A stretch of DNA of 64,000 nt from Sphagnum compactum (lineage: Eukaryota; Bryophyta; Sphagnopsida; Sphagnales). Position numbers and translations under genes: made by a program. Below are positions 30,288 to 42,900 of the stretch, piece by piece. Position 1 is the first letter of the stretch; every line of letters begins with the position of its first letter. The notes beneath the pieces were generated by a model. It made no database searches and was not told the origin of the DNA. It saw nothing but the letters and a program-made list of their open reading frames with translations. Location of the stretch: the NCBI GenBank assembly GCA_965153455.1, contig OZ234499.1, positions 3,517,577 through 3,581,576 of the forward strand, given 5' to 3'.

Positions 30288-30640
30288 TAAGTGGTCAGGA
30301 AACAGTTTTTCCGTTGATTTTCAGTTCCCAACTTAACCATGATGGTTAGCTCCGTTGCTTTTTCACACTACCTATTTACTAACAACCCACAAGCAGGTTG
30401 TGTTAGTAGGTAGGTAGTAAAAACAGCAGTTACCTATGTATAAACCATCTACTTACCTACTAGTTACCTAGTTTCCTACCTATCTACCTATATTTGAGAC
30501 CTATTTCTTACCAAATTGGTTACCAAGGTGAAACCAAATATTAACTCAGTTGAGGAGGTTCATCCGCAACTGAGTAATAAGGGGCATCCAGTGGATGATG
30601 TTGTACTGGTGGGTGCTTGGGTTCACTCTGAAGCCCACTC
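30288..30640 (+). mobile_element. Dispersed element rich in TAGGTAGG, copy A
   Basis: The element begins near GTGGTCAGGAAACAG and ends near GGTTCACTCTGAAG. Its inside holds CAGTTCCC, ACAACCCAC, runs of TAGGTAGGTAG and CTACCTA, AACCATCTAC, CCAAGGTGAAACC and GTTCATCCGCAACTGAG. The same ordered set of motifs is found in reverse orientation at 54472-54785, so it is a dispersed repeat. It has no coding capacity and is likely a non-autonomous transposon or a similar short element. No terminal inverted repeat was established. Confidence 0.6.
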
Positions 30641-32279
30641 ATCCAACTTACAAAGAAAAACATAACCAAAAAAAACTACAAGAATAAGATATGAAAAACT
30701 GGTTTACTTATTTATCTATTTATTTATTTATTTATTTATTATTTTAATTTAAAAATTGGTTATGTATTTATTTTGTGGTAAATGACTTGTGTGTGTGAGG
30801 TGGCCCTAGTACAACAAAATTATGGACAAAATTGATTGATTTCCTCTTTCCACTTGTGTTATAAAAAAAATAAAAAAAATAAAAAATAAAATAAAATATA
30901 TATATATATAGGATACAAAAATGTTTTTCACATGAGAAAAATATAACAAGTACATTTTATACAAGCTTGACATTTGAGTAAAACCGTGTGGTGCACATTT
31001 ACTCTGTTCTCACTTGTTGACCAAACGAGTTATGAAATCCACTACTCATGAGTTGCCACCAATCACCAACACCAACAACAACACCGGGTGCATTTGAAGA
31101 AGGGTCGATGCTTTTTGGGAGATATTGCTGATTTTGGGATGATGACCACCTTACTACTACACAAAAGTAGCACTCCATAAGTGACCTAAAGAACAAAGAG
31201 TTTCCAAGAAATCCACTACCAAGCCCACATAAAGTTAGTTGAAGAAGAAGAAGAAGAAGAAGAAGAGTCAATCTTGACGAGCATTTTATCAATTGTTGCC
31301 AATTTTGAGATGTACACAAGCGCACATTTTAAGTGTTTAAAACTTGTTGTACACCCGACCAACTTGTGTGCATCTCTAGACCAAACTTGACCAAACTTGA
31401 CCCACCGGGCTTATCGTTGGTCACCCTGTAATGGCTCCACCCCTTATGGCAAGTTCTCATATCATTGAAAAGGGGGGGCTAATTTGGTATAATTGAATAT
31501 TGTCTACCTAACGAAAATAGAAAACTAACTTTTTTGTGTATTGTGCTTATGCAATATGGACCCACATAATGTTTTGACAACAAAACTAAAGTATAATTGA
31601 ATTTGTAAAAGGGTTATCGGTAAAACTAAATATTGTCTACAAAAGGAAAATGAAAATAAGTTTTTTTTGGGTATACCTAATGTGTTTATGGATTATGGAT
31701 CAATATAATGCTATGACAACAAAGCTGAAGAAAAAGAATTCGCAAAGGGGTTTTGGAAGAACTAAATATTGTCCACATAAGGAGAACATACAACAAGTTT
31801 TCATAATAATGATGTGGACATGAATGAATTTGTCAAAAGTGAAAAAATAATTTGACTTGAATTGTTCCCTTGAGATCACTTTGCAATTCAAGATGTTGAG
31901 GTTATTATGTTCCCTTGAGATCACTTTGCAATTCCATTGTGTTGTGTTAATTGGCTCTCTAGATTTATGAAAGTATAGCCATTTGGGTTAGTTTTCTTGT
32001 GGTTTTTCTTGGGAATGTCATCTTTACAAAAGTGCCTATTGGGCTCCTTTGCTTCTCTCTTTCCAATGAAAGAAAAATTCTGTCAACTGGGGCTAACTTA
32101 CAAAGTAAGTTGCAGTGACATTCCTTTTGTCCTTTCTCAAGAGGGGAAGCAAATTTCCTATTAGTTAAAAACCCTAATTGCCTCATGTTCAGCAGTTTTT
32201 GACCCACAAACTCTCTACAAAGTGTAGAGAGAAAAAGCTCTCTAATAAATTGCTCTCTAATACCACCTTGTCAGACTAG

Positions 32280-32670
32280 GTGACCTAACAACAACCCATC
32301 AATCAGTACACCATCCATCCATGGAAGAAACCCTAAAACTTCATCCACAACTGAGTTACTGGGGTTCCACCAAGGTAAACCCATCATATAGACCCTCCAA
32401 CTTCCCCTTCAAATTACCTAACTAACTTTAAACTACCTATGTAAGAGGGTAGGCTATCATAACCAAGTCTACTGTGGTTACTGTGCAGGCAGGTTAAGTA
32501 GGTAAGGCACTTGGTGGCTCCCACACCTAGGTAGGTACTGGATGCATGTGGATGGTTAGTAGTTAGTACAATTGCTAACCACTCTGGTTAGCTATGGGGA
32601 CAAGAACACAATGAAAAACGTGTTGGGGTGGGTGGGTGCTGGTTCACTCTGACCATAAATTGTTTGTCTA
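32280..32670 (+). mobile_element. Dispersed element rich in TAGGTAGG, partial or rearranged copy B
   Basis: It shares CATCCACAACTGAGTTACT, TAGGTAGGTA, GATGGTTAGTAGTTAG and the right-end motif GGTTCACTCTGA with the elements at 30288 and 54472. The motif order differs, so this copy seems rearranged or nested. It is non-coding. Confidence 0.45.
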
Positions 32671-33420
32671 GTGTGGAAAGGGTTTGAGATAAGTAAGAGA
32701 AAGTCAAATATGATAAATTTAGGCTAGGGAGCAACTTGAAAACACGAAGCAAAAAAAGAAGTCTATGCTTTACAAAATGAAGAAAGAAGGGTGTAATGTT
32801 ATTTGCTTGTTACACCTTAGGCTATTGCCCAATTGATACACAATTACAAACGAGAAAATACAATTCAAAACATGAAATCTTAAGAAGATTACATCAAATG
32901 AGAAGGTGATTAATGGATGAATGGGAAAAGAAAAAAAAAGGCAATCAAACCATAAATGAATTCAAAGGGATGCTCATGTAAAATTTCAATCCACAAAAGT
33001 TGATTCCGTTTCAAAGTTGCACACAAGGGAACTTAAGTATTGCCACAAAATTCACACAATCTCATGACATTAACCTAGATGGCAATGTAGTGATATGATG
33101 CACACTCAACAACGAGGAGGCATCGAATATGGAAACTCCAAAGTAACCCAAAATACCTTCCGTGGATGGTACCATGCTCTTCTTTTGAGGCACAAATTAT
33201 ACTAAAAGTAAGGCACCTCCACATATACTAGAAAAAAGTGCTAGTGGTTATTGATCAAGGGAAAGAGGAGGTTGATGATGGTCAATAGTGTAAGCTCGAA
33301 GATACAACAATACATACCATATACGAGATGACCTTCTTAGTTAGGTAATCTTGACTTGGGTCCCCTTGGCAAATCCACCTTGGGGTCGGGTCAAATAGGA
33401 AGGAGGTCCAAGAGTGTTTG
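32671..33420. other. Intergenic DNA
   Basis: No gene seen. A partial unit of the minisatellite that follows can be read from about 33390. Confidence 0.5.
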
Positions 33421-33636
33421 GGTATAATTTTGGCCATAGGTAGAGGAGATCCAAGAGTGGTTTTGGTAAAATTTTGGCCATAGGAAAAGGAGATCCAAGA
33501 GCATTTTGGTATAATTTTGGCCATAGGAAAAGGAGATCCAAGAGCATTTTGGTATAATTTTGGCCATAGGAAAGGGAGATCTACGAGTGTTTGGGTATAA
33601 ATTTGGCCATAGGAAAAGGAGATCCAATAGTGAAAA
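33421..33636. repeat. 43-bp minisatellite, five copies
   Basis: The unit starts GGTATAATTTTGGCCATAGG and continues AAAAGGAGATCCAAGAGCAT. Copies are 33421-33464 (44 bp), 33465-33507, 33508-33550, 33551-33593 and 33594-33636, with a partial unit before the first. Because 43 is not a multiple of three, the repeat is readable in all frames on the minus strand, which creates false open stretches. Confidence 0.93.
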
Positions 33637-34098
33637 ATCCCACCTCTTGCATAACTCTGAATGTAGATAATTGACTTGGAGGTGCCCTTGGTGCTAAGTC
33701 GTAGAATTGGTATGTTGGAGTTAAATTGAATACTTGGACAAACTTTTTTAGTTTGAATTATTATTCAGCTTTTGGACATTGTTCCACAAATGGGTTACTA
33801 TGGAGTTTTTCCGTGTTTTGGGAGAACAAAAACAAAGATAGACTACTCCTTTACTCCAAACAAAGTCCTAAAAGTGAATTAAAGAGAACAACATCATGGA
33901 GAGGGATGGATGTTCTCAACTCACCTAAAAGTTTTGGTCATCTACTTATATCAACTTTGCTTCCCTTTTGAATGGAATGAAACAAACCCTTTTGATAGTT
34001 AGTTGGGTGCATGCAACTTTGTGCAACTCCCTTTGTGACATGATCCCATGTTTGAACAAAATGACTTTCCAATAGTTCAAGCTTTTGTAGATTCCCAA

Positions 34099-34132
<34 letters not shown>

Positions 34133-35090
34133 TATATATATATATAATTTTCAAATAAATAAATAAATAAATATTTTTTTTCAAACACAATTCAACTAGA
34201 ATTTACACATGTGGTGTACCAAAAGAAAGAAAAGAGTCTATAAAGCTCTTCTTAACAATGTGTCAGAATCTCTCCCAAGTGCCCATTACGTCACATAATG
34301 GCTATTGATGATGATTAATCCCACTACCGCCCGGAGGTGCCCAAAGCTCGAAACGGCCTTTTTGACTTGTATAAACTTACTACTAGTTCTTGCCAATGAT
34401 TATTTATTTATTTATTTATTTATTTTTTGATTGATGAATTTTGGTTACTTTGCAAAATGTTGTTTGGAGAAAAAAGAAAAAAAACAGTTTTTTTTTTTTT
34501 TTTTGGTGTGTGTAACGTGTTTTTCCCAAAAAATAAATCACCACTTTAGTGAAATTAAGATTTAAAAAAAAAAGCACCTGTAAATTAATATTTAAAACAA
34601 ATTCTAAAGTTGATTTTTCTTTTTTGGGTTGGTTTGTTTTCCAATTGCCCATTTGAATGGCTCTTTTTTCCCAATTTGTTTTTTAATAACTGTTATATAA
34701 GTAGATATATGTTTTTCAATAAAAAAAAAGTAGCATTGAATTATTTTTTTGTTGACATAAAATGCAAAATTTATTAATAAAAAAAAGAAAAAAAAAAGAA
34801 AAAACCACTTATCACAAATGCTAACACCAAGTTAACCCCAGATGCAAACAAAGATGCCACATCATCATGGACAAGTGCTACTGAGCACTACAAATGTGAA
34901 TGCATTAAAAAAAAATCGAGAAAATTCAAACATTGACTTACTAGTAAAATAAAAATGATACTAAAAATAAAGTATGTTCTCTCTTTGGATGTTCTGCCCA
35001 TCTGTTTTTTTATTTTTTATTTTTCCTTCTGCCCATTTGATTTTGGTAAAAAGAAAAAGAAAAGAAAAAAGAATAATAATAATTGCATCA
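33637..35090. other. AT-rich intergenic DNA with (AT)n tracts
   Basis: No gene supported. An (AT)n tract occupies about 34099-34126, a second lies at 34132-34146, and TTTA repeats lie near 34400-34425. Confidence 0.6.
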
Positions 35091-35804
35091 CTTGTATTGT
35101 TTGGTTTTGCTCCTTTATTTAAATTTCTTTTATTTATTTAATTATTTATTTTCCCCCATTCTTTCCTTTGTCTTGTCTTTGGGCTGCTGTAGGGTTTTTT
35201 TTTGGTCTCTAGGGTTTTTTTTGGTCCGACTAGACCTTACGTTTGTACACATTTGGTGGGATTTGCGAAGTTTCGGACGTGAGACGCGTTTGTTGTTGTT
35301 GTTGTTGATGGTGGTGGTGATGATGGTGGTGATGGTGGTCGGTCTTTTTCTACTCTCCAACAATCTTTGACTTGGTGGGATGAGTAGGGGGGATGGTTCG
35401 TGTGAATTTGCTCTTGTTGCTCTCTTTTTGTTGGATTGATTGGTTCCAAGAAATCAGCTTGCAATCGATCTGCACCTTCTTGGGTCTTTCAGAATCATCA
35501 CCATCATCACCATCGTCGTCGTCGTCGTCGTCGTCGCCAATCCCTCCATCACTACTATAGAGCTCTTCCAGTATCTGCTCTTGTTCTTCACTTGTGGGTC
35601 AGTATTTGTATAGTTTGTTGAGTTTCAGAAACAAAGAAATGAGCGAGAAAGAGAGAGAGCGAGCGAGCGAGAGGACAACAAAAAAGAGGTTTGAGACAGG
35701 AACAATCTCTGGAGCTTAATTGGCTTGCTCATCGGGTCATAGTTGAGGAGCAGTTTTGGTTTTTCAGAAGACACAATTTGTTGAATTTATTGAGAAAAGT
35801 GCAG

Positions 35805-35807
<3 letters not shown>

Positions 35808-35858
<51 letters not shown>
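35808..35858. repeat. (GA)n microsatellite
   Basis: About 25 uninterrupted GA units in the presumed leader or promoter of the ATL gene. Confidence 0.95.
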
Positions 35859-35861
<3 letters not shown>

Positions 35862-36259
35862 CATTGGGTTGTGTTCTTTCTTGGGACTTGGTTAGCTCTT
35901 GGGGACTGAAGAGGTAGCTAGCGTGTGGGAGATTTGGGAGACGTTGCTGCTGCTGCTGGCATTGATTGTTGCGAGACTAGAGGAGGAAGCAGCAGCGCTC
36001 TGTTGGTGCAGTTGGATGCAGCAAAAGTGTCCCTGGATTTTGTGCGGGAATTTGGAGAGCATCTGCAGCAGTAGAGAGACGCGGATAGCTAGCTTGTTAG
36101 CTTCTCGGGATTTGTGAAGAGTTCTGAGCTTCTCCTGGATGTTGTTGGCCCGGAGGCGAGAATTGGCAGACGGTGGATACTTGTATGCCATCAACTTCTT
36201 CTTCTTCGCTTGATCGGAAGCTCCGAGAATAGATCTGCAGTATCACATCTCAACAGGCG

Positions 36260-36310
36260 ATGAATCGGAGGAACCAAATAGCAGCAACGTCCACAGCACT
36301 CATACAGTAG
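36260..36310 (+). promoter_or_regulatory. Candidate upstream ORF, 16 codons
   Basis: ATG at 36260 opens a 16-residue frame (MNRRNQIAATSTALIQ) that ends at TAG 36308-36310, 172 bases before the ATL start codon. If the leader is transcribed through here it could lower translation of the ligase. Conservation is unknown. Confidence 0.3.
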
Positions 36311-36482
36311 TGGCGCAAATTGTAAACCCACCCATCAGCAATCTCAAGAGCCAGAGAGAGAGAGACCGCAGAGACAGACAGAGAGAAGCAGAAGACCCAC
36401 AACACTGCAATCTGTCTTTTGGTTTTCAAACTACATCCCGGTCAGTTACAGAGCTTGAAGAAGCTCTTGGCGACAAGCAAAC

Positions 36483-37712
36483 ATGGCCACTCCAGCAAAC
36501 AATCCCCCACAGTTTCAGTCTCCGGGATTCTTGTCGGGAGACGACAGCAACAGTAGCAACCCCGGCACTCCACCACCATCATCTCAGATGGTGAACAGCA
36601 AGATCATGGTGGTGGCTGTTGCGGTGCTGTTTGCAGTGGTAGTGTTCATCTTCTGTCTACACATCTACGCCAAATGGTTTTGGCATCACCAGGACGCCGG
36701 GGCCTTAAGGGCAGGACGAGGTTCCTGGAGGAGAAGATCTTCTCGTCGGAGGACCATCGACCCTCTTGCTGATGGTGACCAGCAGCAGCCGCAGCAGCCT
36801 CTCTTCCTCCTCAAGAGCGTCGGTCTAGAGAAGTCGGTAGTGGAATCCCTGCCAACTTTCGTCTACAAGAAGGAGGATTTTGTTGCAGCAGACGGGTCCT
36901 CTCTTCCTCCTCAGCAGCAGCAACTGGAGTGTGCTGTGTGTCTGGAGGAGTTCAAGGAGAATGAAACAGGTCGCACGCTTCCCAAGTGTGGTCACAGTTT
37001 CCATGTAGAGTGCATTGACATGTGGTTCCACTCTCACTCCAGCTGCCCTCTCTGTCGAGCTTCAGCTCAACCAGATGGTCCAGCTGCCTCCACCGAGAAA
37101 CCATCCACTGCGCTTGCGCTCACCGTTGCTGCACATGAAGGTGATGGAGAAGAAACCCTAACCCTTAACCCTTCTCCATCACCTTCATCTGCAGCATCTA
37201 CAATGGATCCATCATTAGCAGCAGCAACAACAACAGCAGCAGTAGGGAGAAACTTGCAACAACAGGAGGCTGCTGACAAGCCACAAATTCCACCCAATGT
37301 GCTCTTCTGGGGTGTAGGAGTAGGGTCAACTAGCTTGGAGCAGCAGGAAGCAACAAGCCAGCATCTAAGAGCTGTAGCAGCAGTAGCAGCAAGTGGCAGA
37401 TCATCATCATCATCATCATCAGCCAGAGTGCGAGCTCCTTTCCAAGTAGCCATTGACATACCACAAGCAAGCTCAACAACTGCTGCATTCGAGACTACAA
37501 GCTCTCCTTTCTCCACTCCTAAGTCACCCATGGGTCGCTTCATCACCTTCACAAGGATGCTCAGCAGAGGCAAGAGCATTGCAGCAGCAGCAGCAGCAGC
37601 AGCAGCAGCCAGCCCCTCTTCTTCCTCCTCTTCCTCTTCACCTCCTATTTTGCATTTGCCTGTGGATTCAGAACAAGCTCCAGCTACCTCACGAATTGCA
37701 GCAGAGCCTTAA
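36483..37712 (+). CDS. ATL-type RING-H2 E3 ubiquitin ligase
   Basis: Intronless gene for a 409-residue membrane E3 ubiquitin ligase of the plant ATL family. One hydrophobic segment (about residues 41-62, IMVVAVAVLFAVVVFIFCLH) would anchor it in a membrane. A basic stretch follows (about 76-90, with RRRSSRRR). The GLD-like motif GLEKSVVESLPTF lies near 119-131. The RING-H2 domain spans Cys150 to Cys191 in C3H2C3 order (CAVCLEEF, then CGHSFHVECIDMW and CPLCRA). This includes the Trp typical of ATLs. The C-terminal half is low in complexity with Ala, Ser and Gln runs and is probably disordered. The single exon and domain order (membrane segment, basic region, GLD, RING) are diagnostic. The substrate cannot be inferred. 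Confidence 0.94.
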   Translation: MATPANNPPQFQSPGFLSGDDSNSSNPGTPPPSSQMVNSKIMVVAVAVLFAVVVFIFCLHIYAKWFWHHQDAGALRAGRGSWRRRSSRRRTIDPLADGDQQQPQQPLFLLKSVGLEKSVVESLPTFVYKKEDFVAADGSSLPPQQQQLECAVCLEEFKENETGRTLPKCGHSFHVECIDMWFHSHSSCPLCRASAQPDGPAASTEKPSTALALTVAAHEGDGEETLTLNPSPSPSSAASTMDPSLAAATTTAAVGRNLQQQEAADKPQIPPNVLFWGVGVGSTSLEQQEATSQHLRAVAAVAASGRSSSSSSSARVRAPFQVAIDIPQASSTTAAFETTSSPFSTPKSPMGRFITFTRMLSRGKSIAAAAAAAAAASPSSSSSSSSPPILHLPVDSEQAPATSRIAAEP

Positions 37713-39911
37713 CTTCAATTTGCAACAAAGTACTGAAACCCGAGATCAAATTTGTAGTATCAGCAGCAGCAGGAGCTTCAGAAATCTTGACAACTTCTGG
37801 ATCAAATCTAACTCTTTCAGAACTTCACAAAAGAAAGATGGAGCAGAATTGGATCAAATTCTAGTACAATCAGGTGCAGGAGGAGGAGGAGGCAGAGGAG
37901 CTTCAGAAACTGTGAATAGCGGAGTAAAATCCAAACTTAGTATCAGGAGACCGGAGGGAGGAGGAGTTTTCTTCAGGAAGCTTGAAAAGCCCGAATCAAA
38001 ATTGGATTTAGTCTATGTCAGGAATCTTGCTAAATCTGTGCAAATCAAAACTGGATCAAATTGGAGCTTCGGAAGCAGGCTATAGGATTTAAGCTGGAGG
38101 AGCTTCACTGGGAGTCCAAAGTCTGAGCTAGAAAGATCACACTATCCACACTACTATCAGAGCTTGACAAGGAGCAATGTGTGTGCATCATCTGCAATGA
38201 GAAGTGCAATTGGGTCCTGGAATCTTGCTGCAGGGAGCTAGATATATCTTTGTGCGCATGTGCTTGTGGGAGAACTTGTCTGACAGTTTTGCAGGCAAGC
38301 TCAGCTCATGGACATGGCAACTATGATGGCAAAGACATGGTCATGGTGGATATGATAGCTATGGCAAAAACATACACTTCTGCAGGTTCTTGATGAGGAT
38401 CTTAATGTTTCTGATGAGACAGAGGCACTTTTCTTCTTGTATATTGATGGCTTTGGAGCTGGGAAGGCGATCAACTCATCACCGGAGAAACTGGGCAGTA
38501 GTAGTTCTTTTTGGGTAAAGTCTCTCGCAGCAACTAAATTGACAGCAGCTTTGTGTTTGAGGTTCTCGGGTGAGTGCCCACTTCAAAAGGTGCTGCTTTC
38601 GACATTGAGAAAACAAGGAGGGTCAGTCACTTTGTGAGTAATTCTTCTGCTTCTAGTTTTCAGCAAGAAGACATTGAAGCAATTTTTCTGGCAAATGGGT
38701 CAGATACTGTTGTATATGAAATCAGCTAGAGTCTCATTTCCCAAATGGTAGCACACACACTGACCACTCCACTTTGTCCTGTGGTGCATAGAGAGATGTA
38801 CAATAAAATTATTCAACTGAGGCAGATTACATGGTTCTAGGGTTTAGATGATGGCATAACAACCATAATTTGCCTCCCACATTAATTTATGAAAAATTAT
38901 TTTTTGGTTGTTCTTTTTGGGGATTTTGCACAATTGAAGCAAAAGATTATTCCAATACCCAAGTACAAAAAAGACCAATGTTGGTAGTGAATCAAGATGT
39001 CACATGCTTTTGGAATCTGTGTGTCACTTCATTGGGAGTTTGCTTATTTGTCAAGATGCAAAAGCATTGAAGATGATGCTTGTTGTTATGCTTTCTCAAA
39101 TTGTATTGCTTACTGTTTTCCTTTGGCTATGTTATGACATGTAGAGAGTAGAAAAACCAAAGATCGAGAAACTGTTTGTGATCATAGAGCATGGTGGTGC
39201 TGGCTAATCCATGAAGCCCGATTGACTGAATATTATGGGGACTTGTCTTGTCCTCTCTTCCATGAAGGATTTCTTGGATTTCAAAAGTGCATATGGGTTG
39301 AATGTTTCCTTAGTGATAGTTCCATAGTCACAATGAACCCTGGCAAGTCTATAAAGAGAAGGTTGCAATTTTTGGGAAAAACATTGAAATTAGTTGACCA
39401 TGGATGAATTTTAGTACCCATTTCAATAGTTTGTTCCCCCAACATGTGTATGTAAACTACACCATTCGTCATATGATCTGATGCAAAACACGATTGGTTT
39501 TGGAGGCAACTGACATTGTCATAACCTATATGAGCCCATAACAAAATTTGCATGGTTTGTGGAACAATGTAATGTAAAAACTTCATGGTTGTAATGAAGA
39601 AACCCAAATGTGATAAGACTATTCTATTATAGATCCACAATGCACTTTAGGGTGCATTGTAATTGTCACATGCAAGTTTGTCTAATCAAAACCATCGGTT
39701 GTTTGGCATGGACATCATACATTTCCAGACATCTAAAATTCAATGACTTCTAGACAATAATCATGACAATTGGGGGAAAAATAATGATAATGTAATAACT
39801 AGAAAATACGGCAATTTTAATGAATGGAGAATTCACAAGTTGACTATATATGCAGCTAATGAAGCTCAATTTATTCTATCATAATGCTAATTTGAATAAA
39901 CTCCAAACAAT
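37713..39911 (+). other. 3' region of ATL and intergenic DNA
   Basis: Open stretches continue past the ATL stop in another frame, but they are low in complexity. An AATAAA at 38802-38807 could be a poly(A) signal, though it is far from the stop. No separate gene is supported. Confidence 0.45.
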
Positions 39912-42900
39912 TTAGTCCATTTCACCCATTAGCTTTTTGGCCTCATTTTGTTGGCGCCTTCGATGCACGGATTGTCTACTATCAAACAATTCCTTAACCT
40001 TGATTGTTTCTTGAGTAATCTTGTCTAACAATTGTCTTCTATAAAGAGCCTGTTTGATCACATGATCATAACCTCCCATTAAAATCGCATGTTTTCAACA
40101 GTTTCATGTTTATTTTCAAGCATCAACATTTCCACTATGAATCATTCTTTTTAAGACTTTTTGTTACTTGTTGATGGTTGACATACAAAACCAATTCTGT
40201 TCAAGGAATATGTGTTAGCGCATCAACACTAAAGTTTGTTACCTGTGTGCGTTGAAGTTCTTGGACATTCTTTTGTTTTTCAGAAAGTACTAAGTTCTTC
40301 TCTAGATTCTGTCGAGCGTGATTCAAATAAGCTGTCTTATGATATTCTTTCAGAAATTGGTTATCATCCTCAATCTTGGATATAATTTTCTGTTCATGAA
40401 ACACAATTTCAAATTTCAATTTTAATAAAATTTGTTGATTCTGCAAATTTATCACAAATACGGTTTTCTTTGAGTTCATGAACTTCCTCCCCATTTCAAA
40501 TCTTTAGTAATAAGCTACAACACGAACACCAAAGAATGCATTAATCAAATCAATTGCATTAGATTTCCAAATTGGGTAAAATAGTACGAATGTAAGGATT
40601 CATTGTTAATTAGTATATGTAGTCAATTACATTACTTGATGGTTTTCAATTAAGAATATGTATACTTTTGTCTCAACTCTCAACCTAATGTATCAATTTA
40701 GAATCCTTTTTTTTGGCGGAATTCCATTCTATTCATTCATCTACTTGCATTTCTTCATTCCATGCCGCAAATTCCAAGAAGATGAGTGCATTCAAAAAAT
40801 CATCTTTTAACATCTAGTCAATCCCTTGTATTGAACAATGTATCTCTTCAACAATTCCATAAGACTAAACGCAAAGTTATATACTAGAAAGACAAAGGGT
40901 GTTGCGTTAGTCATTCTATGTGTGTGGGTTGGTTGGCATTAGTGACCTCATGGATGGCAACGAGCAAGAAAAAAGAAAGAAAGAAAGAAAGGGAAGACCC
41001 CAACCAAGACTTTCTACTAATATACTAGATGAAGTCTAGAGAATTTGTTTGAAGGGAGTTATTGGTCTGAGTCTTACACCATAAGAAGTAATACCATTAC
41101 ATTGATGCATTTGTATCATACCTGACACCTTTCTTCCCGTATGTTAGTCGCCTTTTTTTGGATCCTCACTCGATCCTCATCCTTTTGATCTTGTACAAGT
41201 TGTCTATCAGCTTGCTTTCTTTCCCAAATCCTTTTTTTTTCCTTCGCTTTGATTGCATCCGCCTGAAAAAGTTACTCTCAAGATGATCTAATTACACAAG
41301 AGTTTATTGAAATTGTATGAACTTTTTTGGTATTGACTACGTATGTACGTGATCACCTTGGTCTCAAAATTATAACAAAGTTTTCAATAAGTTGTTATGG
41401 CAAAGTCTTACCTTGCATTTAACATCATAATCATCTCGTCGAGCTTGCAAGAAGCCAAGCCAAGTTGCTACAGCTGCATTGCTACGCATCTCAGCCTCCT
41501 TTTGGGCCATTGCGGCCATCTGAGCTTGCTCATACCTTTGTCGTGCAATTACTTCTCTTCGAGCTGCATCTTTAGCCTTCATCTCTTTGGTCTTGATTAT
41601 AGCCAACTACAAAAACAAAAAAAAACAAAAAAATGGAGAGTTTTTTTAATAATCTCACTTAACATGAGAAATTAATATCTATTTGTTTATATTATGTTTC
41701 TACATTAGTTTTCCTCATGTACAATTTTTAGTCCCAAGGAAGTTACATGGTTACACTTTTTTGAGAAGAACAATCGTGTACTTTTCACACCAAAAGAAAA
41801 ATGAAAAACAGTGGAACTAGTTATGATCTTTCAACAAGCTTCATTTCAAAATGATGTGTGTGTGAATCGTCAAAATTGTGCAAATCATTGAACTTTGTGT
41901 CCCGCATGTGTTTATGATGTGCAAATCGTCAAATTTTGTGTACATGTTATGATGTGTGTTTGAAGAAAGTTGCAGGGCAAGTAGCTACTAGCCTAGTAAG
42001 CTTGAGACCTTCTCTATGTCATCTTGTTGTTTTTGCAATTGTTTTAAGAAGTCGTTTTGCACCCTTGTTCTTTCTTCTTCATTTTCCTTTGCAAGTCTCT
42101 TTTCTTTCTTCTGCTCAAGTCCAAAAACCAAAAACCAAGTGATGCAAATTGGTGTTCAAAAGGCTTATAAATCTTTTTCAAAATGGAAACCCATTTAGTA
42201 GTCAGTCCATTGCTATGCAGATGCGCACCCTGTCCCATGTGATGGATGATGGGATAGGAGTTTCTTACAGCTTGTTTAGCAGCTTGGACTTGCAATTTTT
42301 GTTCTTCCTTATACTTTTGTTCTGCTGCTTTTCTTGCCTCCATTTTTTCTAGCACGTCCTACAAAATTATGTTCATGTACCAAACACATTTTGCCAAAAT
42401 ATTCACAAATTGTCAAGTTACAAAACTACATCTGAATGAATGTGTATAAGAAAATTCTGCAGTCGGGGAATCTTTGCAATAGATGCACAATTCGGGTCTT
42501 GAGCAACAGATGTGCAATTTGGATCTTGAGCAACAGATGAGCAATTTGGATCTCTAGCAACAGATGTGCAATTTGGATCTTGAGCAACAGATGAACAATT
42601 GGGTCTTGAGAAACAGATGAGAATTTGGGTGTTGAGGAACAGATTGTGACAGTTCGATGAAATTTTTTGGCGAAATTTACAAAGAAGAGCAGACTCTTTT
42701 TGTTTTTGAAAGTTCACCAAAAATTGCGGTAAGATGCAGGACCATAGAATATATTCAAACATCCAACACAATTTCACAAAAGAAAAACACAAAAATATGT
42801 TATATCAATTAGAAGTACATGATTTTCAGTAAGCACCTTTTCTTGATCCTCCATAACTTTTTCACGAGCCTCCTCTTGGCTTTCTTTCACTTTCTTTGCC

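Larger units (their letters stand above)
35091..36482 (+). promoter_or_regulatory. Promoter and long 5' leader of the ATL gene
   Basis: The region upstream of the ATL start holds T-rich runs, trinucleotide runs (TGT/GGT near 35290-35340, CGT near 35510-35535) and a long (GA)n tract at 35808-35858. Pyrimidine or GA tracts of this kind are common in plant core promoters and leaders. Several short upstream ATGs are present. No clear TATA box was fixed. Confidence 0.4.

Noticed and set aside
33282-33627. Three minus-strand open stretches with repeated FSYGQNYTK-like peptides
   Set aside because: These are the same 43-bp minisatellite read in three frames.
37067-37579. 170-codon open stretch antisense to the ATL C-terminus
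   Set aside because: It mirrors the low-complexity tail of the ligase and has no independent signal.
37453-38085. 210-codon open stretch overlapping the ATL 3' end
   Set aside because: It is a shifted-frame reading of Gln/Ala/Ser codon runs continuing into the 3' region, without a domain.
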